The notes: generated from the letters alone by a model not told the origin. A stretch of DNA of 64,000 nt from Cucumis sativus (GCF_000004075.3 NC_026657.2:1364001-1428000); one strand, 5' to 3'; counted from the first letter of the stretch, positions 1 to 13,674 are shown. Program-made: numbers and translations.

Positions 1-3000
1 GTAATCTCCTTTTCTTTTTCATTAACAATAAATTAAAAAACAGTGTAATATATATCTGAAAATTTTATAATATATGATTGACATGAGAGGATTAAGTAGA
101 TTATTATAACTTCTTTATTTAATATATGGTCAAAATATGTGTTTAATTTATGTAAATCATTAGATTAGGGAAGGTGATTATATTATTTAATTAATTAATT
201 TTCTTTTCCAATAAAAGTTGTAGGGATCCCAGTAAATCCTCATAGATATTGTAAAATACTAAGATTTGTGTTAGATATTCTTTTATATTAATCTTCACTT
301 AAATTAACATATGATAGGACTATAATTTAAATGTCAAAAGGTACACACATTAACAAATAAATAAACACTTGAGAATTACATCACTCCATTGCCCAATTGA
401 TATTTATAACTAAAGTTACCTTTTCTTGTCCTTGTAAATAATTGAGAATAAGTTACTTTATGGGTTAAATTATATATTGTGTGCTTTTATAATAAAATAA
501 TAATACTAAGAAAATATTATATATTTTAAATATCGTAGATTAAAATAAGCTAATTTCTCTAACTCGTGGTTTTAACTGACTTTTTTTTTTCAAATTTGTT
601 ATAATATTATGTTATGAAATCAAAAATTAAGAAATAAAAAAAACGTATAGAAATCGAGTGAGAACAATATTATAAGTAATTTTTATACGATCATTTTAAC
701 GTCGTTATGTCCTACAAAATTTAATAAATGATTATATCCATGATTCTAGACAAGTCTAGTATGAAAGCTCTAACAATACTCATATAGTCCAATGTGAAAA
801 TAGTTGCTCCCATAGTGTGCTATCAATATGTTAACTAATATTTTATTTCATAGAGATGCCTTTCTAATTTTGTAATCAATGTGTTCTTCTTTGGAAAAGT
901 CATACGATATTTAATTAGAAAAAATACAATAGGTTAATGTCTCTTTCTTGGTCAATATTATTTTACTTTAGGTTTTTGTTTAGAAATTTAAACCCATAAG
1001 TATTCATTCAACCTCCAAATTTCATACTTTACTATTATTCTTTTATCTATATTTTAAAAATTTTAGTTAAATTTTGAAAACTAGAGTCATTATAAAAATT
1101 TTAAAAAATAAAGACTTATGGTATAGTTAGTGAGAAGAGTAAACTTCATCAAATTGTAATTTGTTTTTGTTTTCCAACCATTCCCCCAACTTGTGTTGAT
1201 GATTTGATATGGAAGAGGTGATAATGTTGGTAAGTGTTGATTGACTTCAATTAAATTATTTAGAAAGAAATGCAATAACTTTATAATATTCTTCAAGCAG
1301 CCAAATTAGCCAAAAAAAAAAAAAAAAAATTCAAAGTTCAAACCCATATTAAATTCCAACAACAACAATAATTGTAATTCACACTATTTTCTCATTGTTG
1401 GCTTCCATTTTCAACAAATTAGAAAATGTGCAATTTTTTAGAAACTTCTGTTATCAACTTGCCATCTTTGGAAATTCATAGTCTTAATTTTGAATTAAGG
1501 AGAATTATGCATTCAAATGACCAAAAGTCTCTCATTTCTTAAACCATTTGGCTTATTACAAAGAAAACAATGGCCCCTTTAAGCCATCATTTTGATCCAT
1601 ATTCTATTCAATTCACCTAAACAAAAACCATTTCTTCAACCAATTATAGGCAACAAGTTAAAGCTAGCCAAGTTGGGGTGGCTTATCAAACTTTTCTATC
1701 TGCTTTCTCCAACAACTTGCAATCTCAACCATTTTGAAAAAATCCAACCAAAATCCTCTTCTAAATTAAACGAAACATACAAAAAGAGTCGAAAGAAAAG
1801 AAAACGTACTCACATATGTTCTCTCTCCAATTCTATTCATCATTATCTTGTATTTTTTTGAAGCTTTCTGCTCAGTTTTTATAGAATGTTACATTTTAAA
1901 AAATACTTTTAATTCGAGATAATAGTATTACAACTCTTTTACCTTATGATAAAAAATGCACATTATTTTCTACCCACGTTAATAGACAGAACTACAAACT
2001 TTACAACTTTTGTATGAACAATATTTCGAGCATTTGTTTATATTAATATAATAGGATATTTTGTTTATATATATTATATAATAGGATTCAACCAAGTAGG
2101 AGACAAATTTAATCTTTCTCTCTCAAGCAATAATATTATAATGATTATTGTTACAAAGTATAAACATTTAAATTTTATGCTTTACTAAAAAATAAATGGT
2201 TATATTTTGTACTACTTAGTGTATTTGTCAAATTTTCTTTTCGAATTTCTTTGAAGTTTTGATATTATTTATATGTATATATTATATATATATATATATT
2301 TCCATCAACTTACTTTGATTAATTATGAACAAGAAAGATTGTATAGTTTTTTTTTTCCTGAAAAAGAAATATTTTGTTATTGTGGTGGCTAGTTGTTTGT
2401 CAACTTAATAATATATTCAAAATGAGTCTATTTTCTCTAAACACAATCTATTTTGTGTTAGGTAAGTTATGGGTCAAGTCATAATGAAGAATAAGTTGAT
2501 ATGCATAATTCAATTTTATGGATACACATGTCTTGATCATTCATTTTATAAAACTGAAGTATTTCTAACTTGGATAATTAATAATAAATGTACTTTATTT
2601 ATTTTGAATCCATTTAGGACCAATATAGAAAAGCTTAATTAATTACCCAAAATAATAAGAATATACATGAAACTATATTAAAGCTAAGAGTTCAAGATGA
2701 AAAATAATAATAAAATTTAATAAGGTATTCGTTTTTGTGTCTCCTTAATTATAATTTTTTCTAATTCCAAAAGTTACATGAATTGAAGTTAAATATAAAT
2801 TCAAATCTTATCTATCTCATTTTATAAATTCACGCTACTTATGTATATATATATTGTTTGTTTCATTTCAGGTAATCACACTTCTTGTTTAGAGTTTATA
2901 AGTTTCAGTTGTTTTTGTTATATGCCAGTGTGTTTTTGTTAATTGAGTAGTACTGAAATACTTTAAATTTGTTATTTGATGGTTGGATGAAAGATCAAAA

Positions 3001-3474
3001 TATGTTGTATAGGGTTGCAATGAGAGCTTGGGGATGATACTTTAGAAACTTAATTTGTATTTGTTTATGCTGCCATTTAGATACATGTCGTACGAGTAGT
3101 TAATATTTAGCATGTTTTTTATTCATTTAATGTACATTTTTTGGGTTTAAGTAGTTTGAAGGAGCAGAGAATGACTGTTTTTTTAAGACTTTGTGACTAA
3201 GTTAACTATTTTTTGTAAATTCAATATTTTTTTTTGTTCATTTTGGTATGCCAAAAATGGAAATAAATATAGATCATATAACTTTACATAAAAAAAAAAA
3301 ATTATGGTTCGTCATATTTTTGACAAAGCATTAATGGTTGAAAATATTTTCATTCTAAAATTTAATTTCTTGTTGCAATGTTTGATATATTTTTGTTATA
3401 CCTATGAAATTTATTATATATGTAAAAATTAATCTAGAAGCATATAGTATTAATAACAAATGTGAAAAGTTAGA
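1..3474. other. AT-rich intergenic DNA, no gene seen
   Basis: No supported gene was found on either strand. The longest open frames (for example 1090-1296 minus and 1592-1861 plus) have AT-rich, low-complexity composition and match no family I recognise. Short AT dinucleotide runs occur around 2270-2300. Several poly-A and poly-T tracts are present. Confidence 0.7.
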
Positions 3475-4073
3475 ATAGTTTTTGTCATGTCTTTCGTGTT
3501 GCTAGAAATATGTTGGCAATTAGGAAGGCTCCAACGACATTTTGTGTTTGGGCAAAAAAGAAACAACTATCATTTGTGGCTAACAATCAAATTTATATCC
3601 AAAAAAAGTATTTGACACATGTGTGTGTATATATATATATATATATAGACAAATTTAGCGTGAGAAGAAATTTTTTTTTGTCGACAAAAATATTTTCATT
3701 GGTAGAAACTGTTTCTACCTATGAAACAAATGTGGCTAGAAAGCCTATTTTTGCTGACATGATAATGATCGTGGGTAAAAAGATCTTTCTGTCGATGCTT
3801 TTTTTCGTGGGCGAAAATATCTTTTCTGCTCATGATAATGATTGTTTTTGTCATGATCGTGAGCAAAAAAGATATTTTCGCCCACGATTTTAATTGGCGT
3901 GGGCAATTTTAACTTACATAATTATGTCAAAAACGTTGGCAAAGGAAAAGACAAAAGAGTTTTTGTCATGAAGCGTGCCCACGCAAAAATAACTTCGGTA
4001 GAAGCTCTGCCTCATATTTCTTAAGATGTTCCCACGTTTGTGTGCGTTGACAAAGACCAAATTTCTTGTAGTG
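3475..4073. mobile_element. Non-autonomous CACTA (En/Spm-type) transposon remnant
   Basis: The right end reads TTTCTTGTAGTG at 4062-4073, the reverse complement of CACTACAAGAAA, which is a typical plant CACTA terminal inverted repeat. The preceding 400 bp carry many copies, in both orientations, of a short motif around CGTGGGC or GCCCACG, including an inverted pair near 3807-3826 and 3866-3885. Such subterminal repeats are characteristic of CACTA ends, where the transposase binds. I found no matching CACTA left end upstream, so the left limit given here is a guess and the copy is probably truncated. An open frame at 3510-3893 lies inside the repeats and is not a gene. No transposase is visible. 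Confidence 0.6.
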
Positions 4074-7000
4074 AAACCCTCAACTTTATTAATGCCTCAA
4101 TTTGTATTATAGATATGCTATTTATCTTTTTAATATAACAAATTGATCACTCCCAATGTTTAATAATGTAGTTAACATATTATTAGTAAACCACATAAAT
4201 TATCATTAATAATAATTTAAAAGTATAAAAAAGATTATTTAATTAATATAATCATTGAAAATGTCGTTAACATGTCTCATCGATGAAAAGCTTAAAAGTC
4301 ATCAACAAAGGTTTAAAGACTTTGGCGTTGACAATCTCGTTTTATCTCTTTTATGTCATTGGCGAACTTATAAATATATTGAAACATGAAAATGTCTAAC
4401 CGAGAAAATAAAATTTAATACCCTATATACGAGTGAAAAAATTAGGGTTAGAAAAACCGGTTAGATGGTTGAAAATAAAAGATCGAATAACACCCTTTAA
4501 AACTTTCCGAAATCGAGAAATTATCATTTAGTTTTAGATAAAAAAAAAATACATGTAATACAACTCTCAAATCACGGATTGACCAAATAATTTAAGTTAA
4601 TAATAGAAGATAAGTCTAACGATATTATTTAATATAACAATTTTTATAATCTCATCTGGTTTGAACAAAAATAAATTTAAGTTTACATGTAAAAGCGAAT
4701 TTAGTTATATCACTTTCAAAAGTTAAACTATTACTATTTACTACTATGAGTCTTAATCTTACATTCATACATTACTACTGTTAGTATATAGATGAAAACT
4801 GTTGAATGTCGAAAACATTTTCTTAGTGTAAAGAGAGAAGAAGAGAAAAAAAAGAGTTCCTCGATAGGACCAATAGTAGATAGAGAGATAAATGAGAAAT
4901 AGAAATAAAAAAATATGTACGAAGGAACACATCGTCTTCTCTCTGCAAGTTGGAACACCATTAATGGAGGAAAATACAGGCTGTTCCCACATGAAATCCA
5001 TAAAAACGACAACTCCATCGTTATCATCCACGTGGGTTGCTTTTAAATTCCACTTTCCTTTCTTTAAACTTTCTTTTAAAAATATATATCCAACTTATAT
5101 CAATTGATAATAATGAATTAAGATTTTAAACACCATAGGAATCTAATGCCCCACCATGATGGGTTTTTATTTTTTTGTCTTTTTTTGGAACCCACCAGCT
5201 TTGAATGAAACGAGGAACATTTTTTTTTATGCTTTTGTTTTTCTGTGTTTCCTCTCTCAGTTTCTTCAGATTTAATTATTTCCAAAGTCAAACTTGTTGA
5301 ATATATATAATTCCCCATTAGGTAATTTCATCCACCCAATTGCAACATTTTTCCAATATTAAATCTCCACACGGTTAAGTTTATTGATTCATGATTGTAT
5401 GACATTTGGATGATATAAAACCAGTACTGAGTTGAAGAGGAATTTTGAATCTTGTTTTGTAAGTAGTTATTGATAGGAGAATTACAAATTATAGAGAGAA
5501 ACAAACTCATAATTACCAACTCGTTTTACATAATATATCTCTTTTAGTTAGTTCATTATTCTACTTTGTACGTAGAAAATTAAAAAAGAGTTGATAAATA
5601 AAACGTACAAAAACAAGCAATAAAATGTTATTAATAGTAATTTAAAACTATAAAAGAATGTTATTTATTAATACAAATATTTTTTAAAAAAATATTTAAA
5701 GAAATAACCATTAAATATGGATATTGTATTGATATCTTCGTTAATATTTATATAAAATTGAAACTGTGACGTTTTCTTTAACCCTTCCTAGTACATTAAA
5801 ACATTGGTTGATGGGATGGAAAAAACTATTGCACCAAAACAAGCAAATAGGAGACTTGGTAACATTTTTTTGTACCTTTTACTAATCATTTTTACCCTAA
5901 GAGAAAAAAAAAAGCAATTTCTTTTGGATAGTATATACATTTTGGACGTCTCTAGTACTCTTATTATACTCTCTCGTAGACGAGCTAAAGTTAGCTAGAG
6001 ATAAACTCGGGGTAAAGAAAATTAAAAGAAATTGGAGGGGTAAGCTTTTGATGCTAAAGAATTCGTATGTTTTCAAAACTTTTTTCCAATTATATGAAAT
6101 TAAAATTTAAAAGTTATTGAATTGTTTATCAAGTATAGGAAATGAATAATAAAATTTTCTTTAGCATGTTAAGACTTCAAAGTGTTACTATTCACATAAA
6201 TTTGATCTTATGAGTGTTTATATTTGATTTTTATTAGGTTCACAGCATGAAATTTATATTAAAAATAAATAAAAAGTATAAAGCAAAAGAAAAAATCGAC
6301 ATAGTTGTTCATTGAGATTTATGTTGCTTCAAATCCCTACCAACAAAACTTTCGTACTTGGTCCTTTAAAACGTCATATATCATATTTAAATCATTCTAA
6401 CAAGTGTTCACGTAAAAATACTCTTTCTAGTAGGAAATGCATTCAAAAACTAAATATTACATTACAAGAATAACCATATTTTATTCTCAAATTTGATAGA
6501 ACATATTGAGACACAATTTAAGATGTCATATCAATTTTTTTGTCCAGATCACGAGGAATTATAGAATTTTGCACCAAAGATAGAAGTTTAAGAATTTAGG
6601 AGGGTAAAAAAAAAGCAATGAAGTATGGGGATAGAAGTTAATTGATTGTCATATTGCTAAGGAGACAATGCATAGTTGTAAAAGTGGCTTCCAACAAAGA
6701 GACACACAACAAAGCAAAATGAAAAAACCAAATGTATATAACAAAATTTTCTTTTTGGACATCACATGGCTGCTCCCTTCATATCACCCTCCTCCTCTCA
6801 TGCATGCACATTATTATTTCTTTCCTTTCATTTAAATATTATTTTGTTTGTATATTCTTCATTTTCATCTACTAATATCCTATACTTTTAACTTTGGTTC
6901 ATTTTATAAATGGTAAAATTTAGATATTTGTTTAAGAAAACGAAATTAAAAACATCTATATTGATATATGTAATTTTAAAACCACGATACTTCTTTTTCG

Positions 7001-9439
7001 TATCTTTACCTTTTCATTTATTGAATTTCTTAAAATGTAACTATCAATTTCTATTATATATAGTATTTTCATAACGTTATGAATAATAAAGACTCAAATT
7101 GTCACTTTTAAAGGTACAAGGACTCAAATGTGTACTTTTTTTTTAAAGTACAATATCTTAGTGAAAATGATCCTATAAATATCTCTCCATATAACGGTAC
7201 AATATATTGTCATTTTAGGCATATATAAATCCTCGTGACTTTGTTTTTTGTTTCATTTATATTGTCATAATCGTCATCTTTTCTAACCGATACGAGACTT
7301 TGACTCCACTCCTAGCTAGCACAATAAGGTAACCTTATAATAGAAACATTTTCAAAGTTCATAAACCAAAATCATCAATCATGGCCGTTAAAATATGTAA
7401 ACCCTATATATATATATATACCCTCTCTCTGGTCTTTTGCTTTTCCCAACATTTTTCCATTCGATGGCCTTTTCAATAAACTATTACATTTCTCCTTCTA
7501 GGGTTACAAAAAGACTAGAGATTATTCCTTTCTTAAGATAGTCATTTGGAGTAATGATGACCATCTAAAACCTTTCCTTTTTATGAATATAATATATATA
7601 TATATATATAAATAGATTTCTAAACTTTCTTAGTTGGTAAGAAATCCAGAAAGGAGAGTTGTATTGTTTCTTTCAAATGACTTAAACTTTTAATGTTCTT
7701 CTAAGTTTTGGATGTCTATGTTCTATTGGTGTTTATGGATATTGGAAATTGTTTAGACACAAAATATGCAATATATTTACAAAAATTCTACAAACCCATT
7801 CCAAATTATATAGTTTTTGAAAACAAATTTGAAAAAAAAAACAACTAAAATGATGAGACAGTACCAAACTCTAGCTTAAATATTTAACATAATTTTCCAT
7901 CTTTTTCCATTTCAATTTAATACAACCTAAGAATTTTAGGCATTGAATTGCTCCTATGCTAATAGACAAAATTCACCATATTTAATCATTAATACTAAAA
8001 ACTTTGATCATTTCATCTATCCATAATATAATAAAAATTTTCCTTTTCCACCTCAATAGTTTTATTTGAAGTGTTCAAAATAAATGGAAAATTATTTCAA
8101 ATAACAAAGCTGACGAAAATATTATAAATATAGCAAAATTTTAGAATCTCATATTGAATTTTTTTTATATTAGTAAACAATTTAGTTTATTATATTTTTG
8201 AAACCATTCCTAAAAAAAATGTTTGAAGATCATCATGTTTGAAGTTTTAATAGAGGAAAATGTAAATTTGGTAAGTAGTCCTCAAGTGGGGTTTTGGGCC
8301 TCAACATTTTGGACTTTGGAGTCTCTAAAACTAAGTCAAAATCAACCCATCCTCATCACTTAGGGGAGAGAGAGCCCATTCCATCTGCCACAACCAAGTA
8401 TTCAATGAAATTTATATATATATAAATGATATTTGTGAAACCAAAAGTAAAGGAAGAAGAATTTTTACCCAAAGTAACAATATATGAGAATACATTTGTG
8501 GTAATACTGTTTTTTTTTGTCCCAAATAAGTGATATTATTAGAGCTATAAATGCTTTTGACTTAGTCGATTGAATACTCTGAGTATTGAACGAAAGGACT
8601 TCTGAGCCCAAAATAAAATATTGAAGAGATGGAGAGTTGTTAGAAATTAAATTATTTTTATTAGAAAACTTTTAATCAATTTTATTTTCTTTTACAAAAT
8701 CAAACAATCAAGCAATAAAAAAAAGTATAGAAATCGACATAGATTACATATATGGTTCAGTTAGCTACATGTCCATGAGAATAGAGAAAAAACAATTTTA
8801 TTAGAGAAATTTTTTTAGAATATAATACACTATACTTTAGAGAGTATATATATTGCACTTCTCTAAATTCTATTGTTAAATTCGTAAATAACTCATAAGT
8901 AAGTACCTATGCTCAATTACGAACACTAAAGATCTTTGTATTTAGGTTGTTTGTTGTGCCAACCGTTCATATATCGAGTTAGTGTCGAGAAGGGTTTTGT
9001 TTTTTTTCAAAAGAAAAGATCAATATGAGCCCAAGCAATATATTGAAAATATTTTTTATAAGATTTGGGATGAGTTTATGTAAACTTTGGAGATGAATTG
9101 TTGTTGTCAATGTGAACAACTTTTAAATGTATAGAGAAAATTCGATATGAATAAATCATTATTTATCTTTTTCTACTTTTAAAGATTTAAGCAACCTGAT
9201 ATGAAAAAAAAAATTGATTGGGTCACTATTTTTTTCAAATTTATTCTATAATTTATCATTTTTTTACTGTATTTGCATTTCATACGTTCTCCTGCATATT
9301 TGACAACATAGTCTTCCATCGAATCAAAATCAATTTATAATGAGTTGAATAACTTTTATATCTTATAAAAGATTGTGAAATCTCTTTTTTCTCTTCTCAA
9401 TCAATAATCAATGCGTATGATATTCAATATTTTTTTCAA
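4074..9439. other. AT-rich intergenic DNA, no gene seen
   Basis: No supported coding region was found. Short open frames at 4734-5519 and 5804-5998 have no recognisable motifs. AT microsatellites occur near 7405-7420 and 7590-7610. A CATGCATG motif (RY-type) is present near 6799. No hairpin long enough to call a microRNA was recognised. Confidence 0.65.
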
Positions 9440-9560
9440 CACTACCAGAAGAAGAAGGATCCTTGGTGGGTGCTCTAGAATATTGATCTCAACTAAGTTG
9501 ACACCTGCTTAACACATTTATCATCACCATGCTCTAAACAGCCCAAAAGTACATGATTTT
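9440..9560 (+). mobile_element. Possible CACTA-type left end
   Basis: Position 9440 begins CACTACCAGAAGAAG, which resembles a CACTA left terminus. The following 100 bp are slightly GC-richer than their surroundings. No matching right end (CTTCTGGTAGTG-like) was found in the next several kilobases. This could be a solitary fragment or a chance match. Confidence 0.25.
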
Positions 9561-10200
9561 ATTCAAATATATAAGAGATACAAACAGTGTCTAATAGTAT
9601 GATTCAAGCAAAACAAAAAATGAAGAAAATATGGAAGAATTTTTAGTACCAAGAGGCCAATTAAGTTTAATATGCCCATTCCCCAAATTGAGAAAGGATT
9701 TCTCCAAAGAGTTAAAATGTTGTATTGTTTTGTTTCCAGCCACAAACACCAGAGAGAGACACCAGTGAGGTTGCTACATATGAATAGATTCAAGAGGTCT
9801 ATGTATAAATGTATATGTTAATATGAACATATTATTTTAGATCAAACGTAAGATAGCAATAAATAACCAAAGTGGTGGTTGTGTTTAAGTTCATGAATAA
9901 CCTAGAGATATACATTTGAAAGATGATAAACATGAATGGTCGAAGAACTTGAAAACAAATCATTTAAAAGTTTATCAACTAAAATAGAACAAACTCACAA
10001 ATTTAGGGACAATTAAAATGAAAACTATAAAAAGAATTACTACTATATTTTCAAGTCAGCTCATTTGAGCTCATAAAATGTTTTCAATCTTTAAATTTTA
10101 TTCGACTAATTCAAATTTCATCAAAGTTGTTCAACTTCATAACCGTTTAAAATGGTTAACGAAGGTATATGATGAAGTCTCGTTTTTCAATCCTAGAAAG

Positions 10201-10260
10201 AATCTTACACCAAAAGGCATCAAGTTAATCAATCTTACACCAAAAGGCATCAAGTTAAGC
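10201..10260. repeat. Two-copy 30-bp tandem repeat
   Basis: The unit starting AATCTTACACCAAAAGGCAT occurs twice back to back with a period of exactly 30 bp and one mismatch near the end of the unit. It lies about 330 bp upstream of the zinc-finger start codon. A 30-bp period keeps the local plus frame open but shows no coding evidence. Confidence 0.9.
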
Positions 10261-10538
10261 AATGTAAAACAAAAGCTACCTAGCTATCTCATGTCAAAAC
10301 CCTTTTTTTCTTTTAGTTAAAACCCCTTCTTTGTTCAACATCAATTGTAAATAATAGAGAGCAGATGTTTTTGGGGTTGGCACTTTGTCTCCACTCTTCC
10401 CCCAATTATGCCAAAAGCCCATTCCCTTCCCTTTTAACCTATTATTCCTCCATTTCCCATCCCTTTCAAACTCTCACCTCCCATCTTAAATGTTATCTAC
10501 CCGCTAAACTCAACTCATCTCAACTACCTTCCAATTAT

Positions 10539-10572
10539 TCTCGCTCGACAACGTTTCTCGCTCGACAACGTA
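10539..10572. repeat. Two-copy 17-bp tandem repeat in the zinc-finger leader
   Basis: The unit TCTCGCTCGACAACGT occurs twice with a 17-bp period, ending 18 bp before the zinc-finger ATG. It probably lies in the 5-prime untranslated region. Its 17-bp period would shift any upstream frame. Confidence 0.85.
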
Positions 10573-10590
10573 ACTATTGGTGCTACCGAA

Positions 10591-11175
10591 ATGTGGAATC
10601 CTAACCAAGCTCATCAAGACGAGGATGATGATTCATGGGAGATTAGAGCTTTTGCAGAAGACACCGGAAACATTATGGGCACAACTTGGCCCCCTAGGTT
10701 TTATAATTGCACATTTTGCGGACGAGAATTTAGATCTGCCCAAGCCCTAGGTGGTCACATGAATGTCCACCGTCGCGACCGTGTACGTTTCCATCACCAA
10801 ATCCAACCCAACTCAATTCAACCCATCTCACCGTCTTTCACCATCCCTACCCCTAAACTCATCTACAATGAAATTGACGAGGTTTGTTTCTTATACCAAC
10901 TACCGAACGACAACATCAATTTCCTCAACTCCATCACTTCATCAGATTCATGTCTCCAGTCATCCTTCACTGCACAACATCCTTCGAGCACTCGAACCGC
11001 GTCGTCCTTGCAATCCCTAAAGTCTCCAGGAGAGCTTCGAGGTGGAACGTCGAGCTCCTCGTCTCACTGCAGCCACATATCTAGCAAAGGAGATGACTCA
11101 TTAATATCAATTAATGATGGAAATGAGAAGGTGGATCTTGAGTTAAGACTTGGTCATAGGGCATCTCCAACTTGA
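10591..11175 (+). CDS. SUPERMAN-like C2H2 zinc-finger transcriptional repressor
   Basis: Single-exon gene of 194 aa. After an acidic N-terminus, WPPRFY (residues 33-38) leads into one C2H2 finger: Cys40, Cys43, His56 and His60 (C-x2-C-x12-H-x3-H), with the plant-specific QALGGH box at 51-56 and a basic tail. The middle is rich in Ser, Pro and Thr. The C-terminus carries VDLELRLG, an EAR-type LxLxL repression motif at about 183-187. In the SUPERMAN/RABBIT EARS/ZFP10 family the single finger binds DNA in the nucleus and the EAR motif recruits TOPLESS-type corepressors. Members control floral organ boundaries, trichomes or cell proliferation; which role applies here cannot be told. The ATG is chosen because it directly precedes the conserved acidic leader. 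An overlapping upstream open frame (10365-10604) may restrain translation if transcribed. Confidence 0.93.
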   Translation: MWNPNQAHQDEDDDSWEIRAFAEDTGNIMGTTWPPRFYNCTFCGREFRSAQALGGHMNVHRRDRVRFHHQIQPNSIQPISPSFTIPTPKLIYNEIDEVCFLYQLPNDNINFLNSITSSDSCLQSSFTAQHPSSTRTASSLQSLKSPGELRGGTSSSSSHCSHISSKGDDSLISINDGNEKVDLELRLGHRASPT

Positions 11176-12040
11176 GAATCAAAGGAAGAGAGAGATTGAT
11201 CATGAAGTGGAAATAGTTAAAAACTAGCCCCCTTTAAGTTTTATCATGAAGAAGTAATGGTAAGAACTAATTAGAAGAGAGATGAGAGGAGGGAAAGTGT
11301 AAAATTAGGGTTTTAAAGAAAGACAAGGCAAAAGCTAGCAAATCAGTGAAATGTCATTTTCAGTTTGCATAGATTTCTGAGTAATTGAAAAGCTTTAATT
11401 TCTCTGGGCATTTATCTCCATGGGGATTGTTCTATATGACAAACAAACCATTTTTCTGTCCCTCTTCTTTGTACAAACTACAAAACTACCATCAAAACAT
11501 TACTTATTAGATGACCTACTGTTTTATTTTGCCCTATACTAAAATATTGTATTTTTTTCCCTCCTACTGATTATCATAACAATGATGTGCCTAACAAATC
11601 CCATCAACTCAACTTAAATAACTTCAAACCTTTAAAACTCGTTTAGTAACCATTTTATTTGTTGTTTTTGAAAATTAAGGTTATAAAACATACTCATTTG
11701 ATAATCTTTAAATTTATTTCTTTGTTATCTATTTGTTATCAATATTTCAAAAACCAAGTCATTTTGAAAACTAAAGGATAGTAGTGGCAGTTTTTTATTT
11801 AACAAATATGAAGGTATCTTAAAATGGGTTAACATACCTTAACACCCTCGTCATCAAACCCCAGAAACCAAAGTACTTGTATGGATAATAATAGAATAGT
11901 AACAAAATGAAGAGTTTGGGAGAAGTTTAAAAGTTCAGATTAACAGAGACAACAATAGTCTAGAGAAAAACCATCCAACGTGATAGAAGTAATATCATAG
12001 TTTTAAAAAATTTAAAAAAATATAGGTGATTTAAGGGCAT

Positions 12041-12148
12041 CTAAATATAGAGTATCTTCCCAACAGTTGCAATTCGAAACTTGCCACATTCATTGAAAAG
12101 TTCAATCTTTGCATTCCAGCCCGAGGCATCACAGACACGATGCAAAAA
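12041..12148 (-). other. Coding-like fragment of unknown origin
   Basis: The minus strand has a stop-to-stop reading of 35 codons including DASGWNAKIELFNECGKF and FRIATVGK, with balanced amino-acid use unlike the Lys/Asn/Phe-rich random frames around it. No clear acceptor or donor flanks it. About 170 bp downstream on the same strand (11830-11880) is another non-random stretch ending at a GTATGT donor-like site. I do not recognise the family. It could be a relic of a lost gene, a captured gene fragment, or chance. Confidence 0.25.
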
Positions 12149-13574
12149 TCAAATTTCATGGAACAATATTTGTTATAAAGCCTTGAATCTGTTGTATCTT
12201 GCTTTGAAGAACCAAGTACACAAGGGCTTTTTTATCAGTAAATTATGTTTATAATCCTAGGATTTAAAGAATGTACCGTGAACGTATTGTATACTAAGCT
12301 TTAGAGGCTCATCATTCTATATCTTATAACATTCTCCCTAATAAAATTGTTCAATCCTTACCAGTAAAGGTAGCTAACATATTGTAATTAGTAAACTAAG
12401 TAAATCAATTCTCCACGTTATTTTACATTTCTATATTCTTTATATATTTGTCAATTTCGTACCTACTTACAGTGGATCTCAATTTTTTTTCTAAAAATAC
12501 CAAATTAGTAAGTTTTCTAAAAAAAATTGTTTTGGTATTTGAAATTTGGTTAATAATTTGACTCTGTTACTTGAAAAAATTGCAAATCTTTGTAAGAAAT
12601 TAAGGGAATGAGGCTTTATTTAAACTTTTTTAAAACAAACAAGAAAAACATTGTTGTAATCCCTCCAAATCAGTGCTCTAAATCTAGTCATTTTGTGATT
12701 ACGACATCTCTACTATTCTGGCGAGCTTTTTTCTAGTTCTTTCTTTCTATTACTTTTGTACTCTTGACTTATTTTCATGTATGGAATCAACCGTTGAGCT
12801 TTAAGTATATATATGATGAGAACAACTTAGTTTGAGATATTTGGATACCATCTATTGATGATCTCTTATTTTTTTCTGCTTTCTATTGTTAAAAGAATTC
12901 AAAGTTTAAAAACCAAAAATAAATTAAAATATTTACCTAACGAGATTTTAGATTATAGTTATCCAACCCCTTTGTTTTTGTAGGGTAAGTTTGCAAGAGA
13001 GAGTTACAAATACAACACATAAAACATTGATTAGAAGTAGACATAAAATCCTTAAATGTGATAAAGTTTAACTAATCACTTGAAAATGAAAAGAAGAAGA
13101 CAAAACAAAACAAAATTATTTGATTAATTCCTTTAGCTATTCTACACACAATCACATGATATTATATATATTTGTATTGTGTGTGTATGAATTGACATAA
13201 GAGAGACTTGTTTTGTTGGTCCCCTATTGATCTGCATAATCTCTGCATCCTTTTTTCAATCTCTTGTGATGATATGATTGTGACTTTAAGGATCCTAACA
13301 ACCATGAATTTACAAAAACCCTAAGATTCTCATCCCCTAACAAAAACATTCAACTTATCCTCATTTCAAGATAGTTTCTATTGTTTCTTTGGAAGTATAT
13401 TGTTCACAAATTCAAATTATTTTGTTTGGTATGATCATTATGAAGAGTAGCTTTCAAAAAGAAAAAATACTTGATATGTATTTTGTGGTAAGAAATATGT
13501 AGCATGCGATAAATTTTCATTTTAGAAAAAACAATCATTACTAGTTATTTACATTGTTTATCAATAGTATATCG

Positions 13575-13594
13575 ATAAATAAATAAATAAATAA

Positions 13595-13670
<76 letters not shown>
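13575..13670. repeat. Compound (AAAT)n(AT)n microsatellite
   Basis: About six copies of AAAT run into roughly 35 AT dinucleotides with one interruption near 13644. This is the longest simple repeat in the window and is likely to vary in length between individuals. Confidence 0.95.

Positions 13671-13674
<4 letters not shown>

Larger units (their letters stand above)
9561..10590. other. Intergenic DNA and presumed promoter/leader of the zinc-finger gene
   Basis: The stretch is AT-rich until about 10360. From 10365 to 10560 it becomes pyrimidine-rich, as in many plant 5-prime leaders of the following gene. It contains two small tandem repeats, listed separately. A minus-strand open frame at 9563-9793 has no motif I can defend. 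Confidence 0.5.

Noticed and set aside
3510-3893. Plus-strand open frame of 127 codons
   Set aside because: It lies inside the CACTA subterminal repeats, has low-complexity composition and matches no family.
9563-9793. Minus-strand frame with WGMGILNLIGLL, vaguely like an integrase stretch
   Set aside because: The resemblance is too weak, no other retroelement part is nearby, and terminal repeats are lacking.
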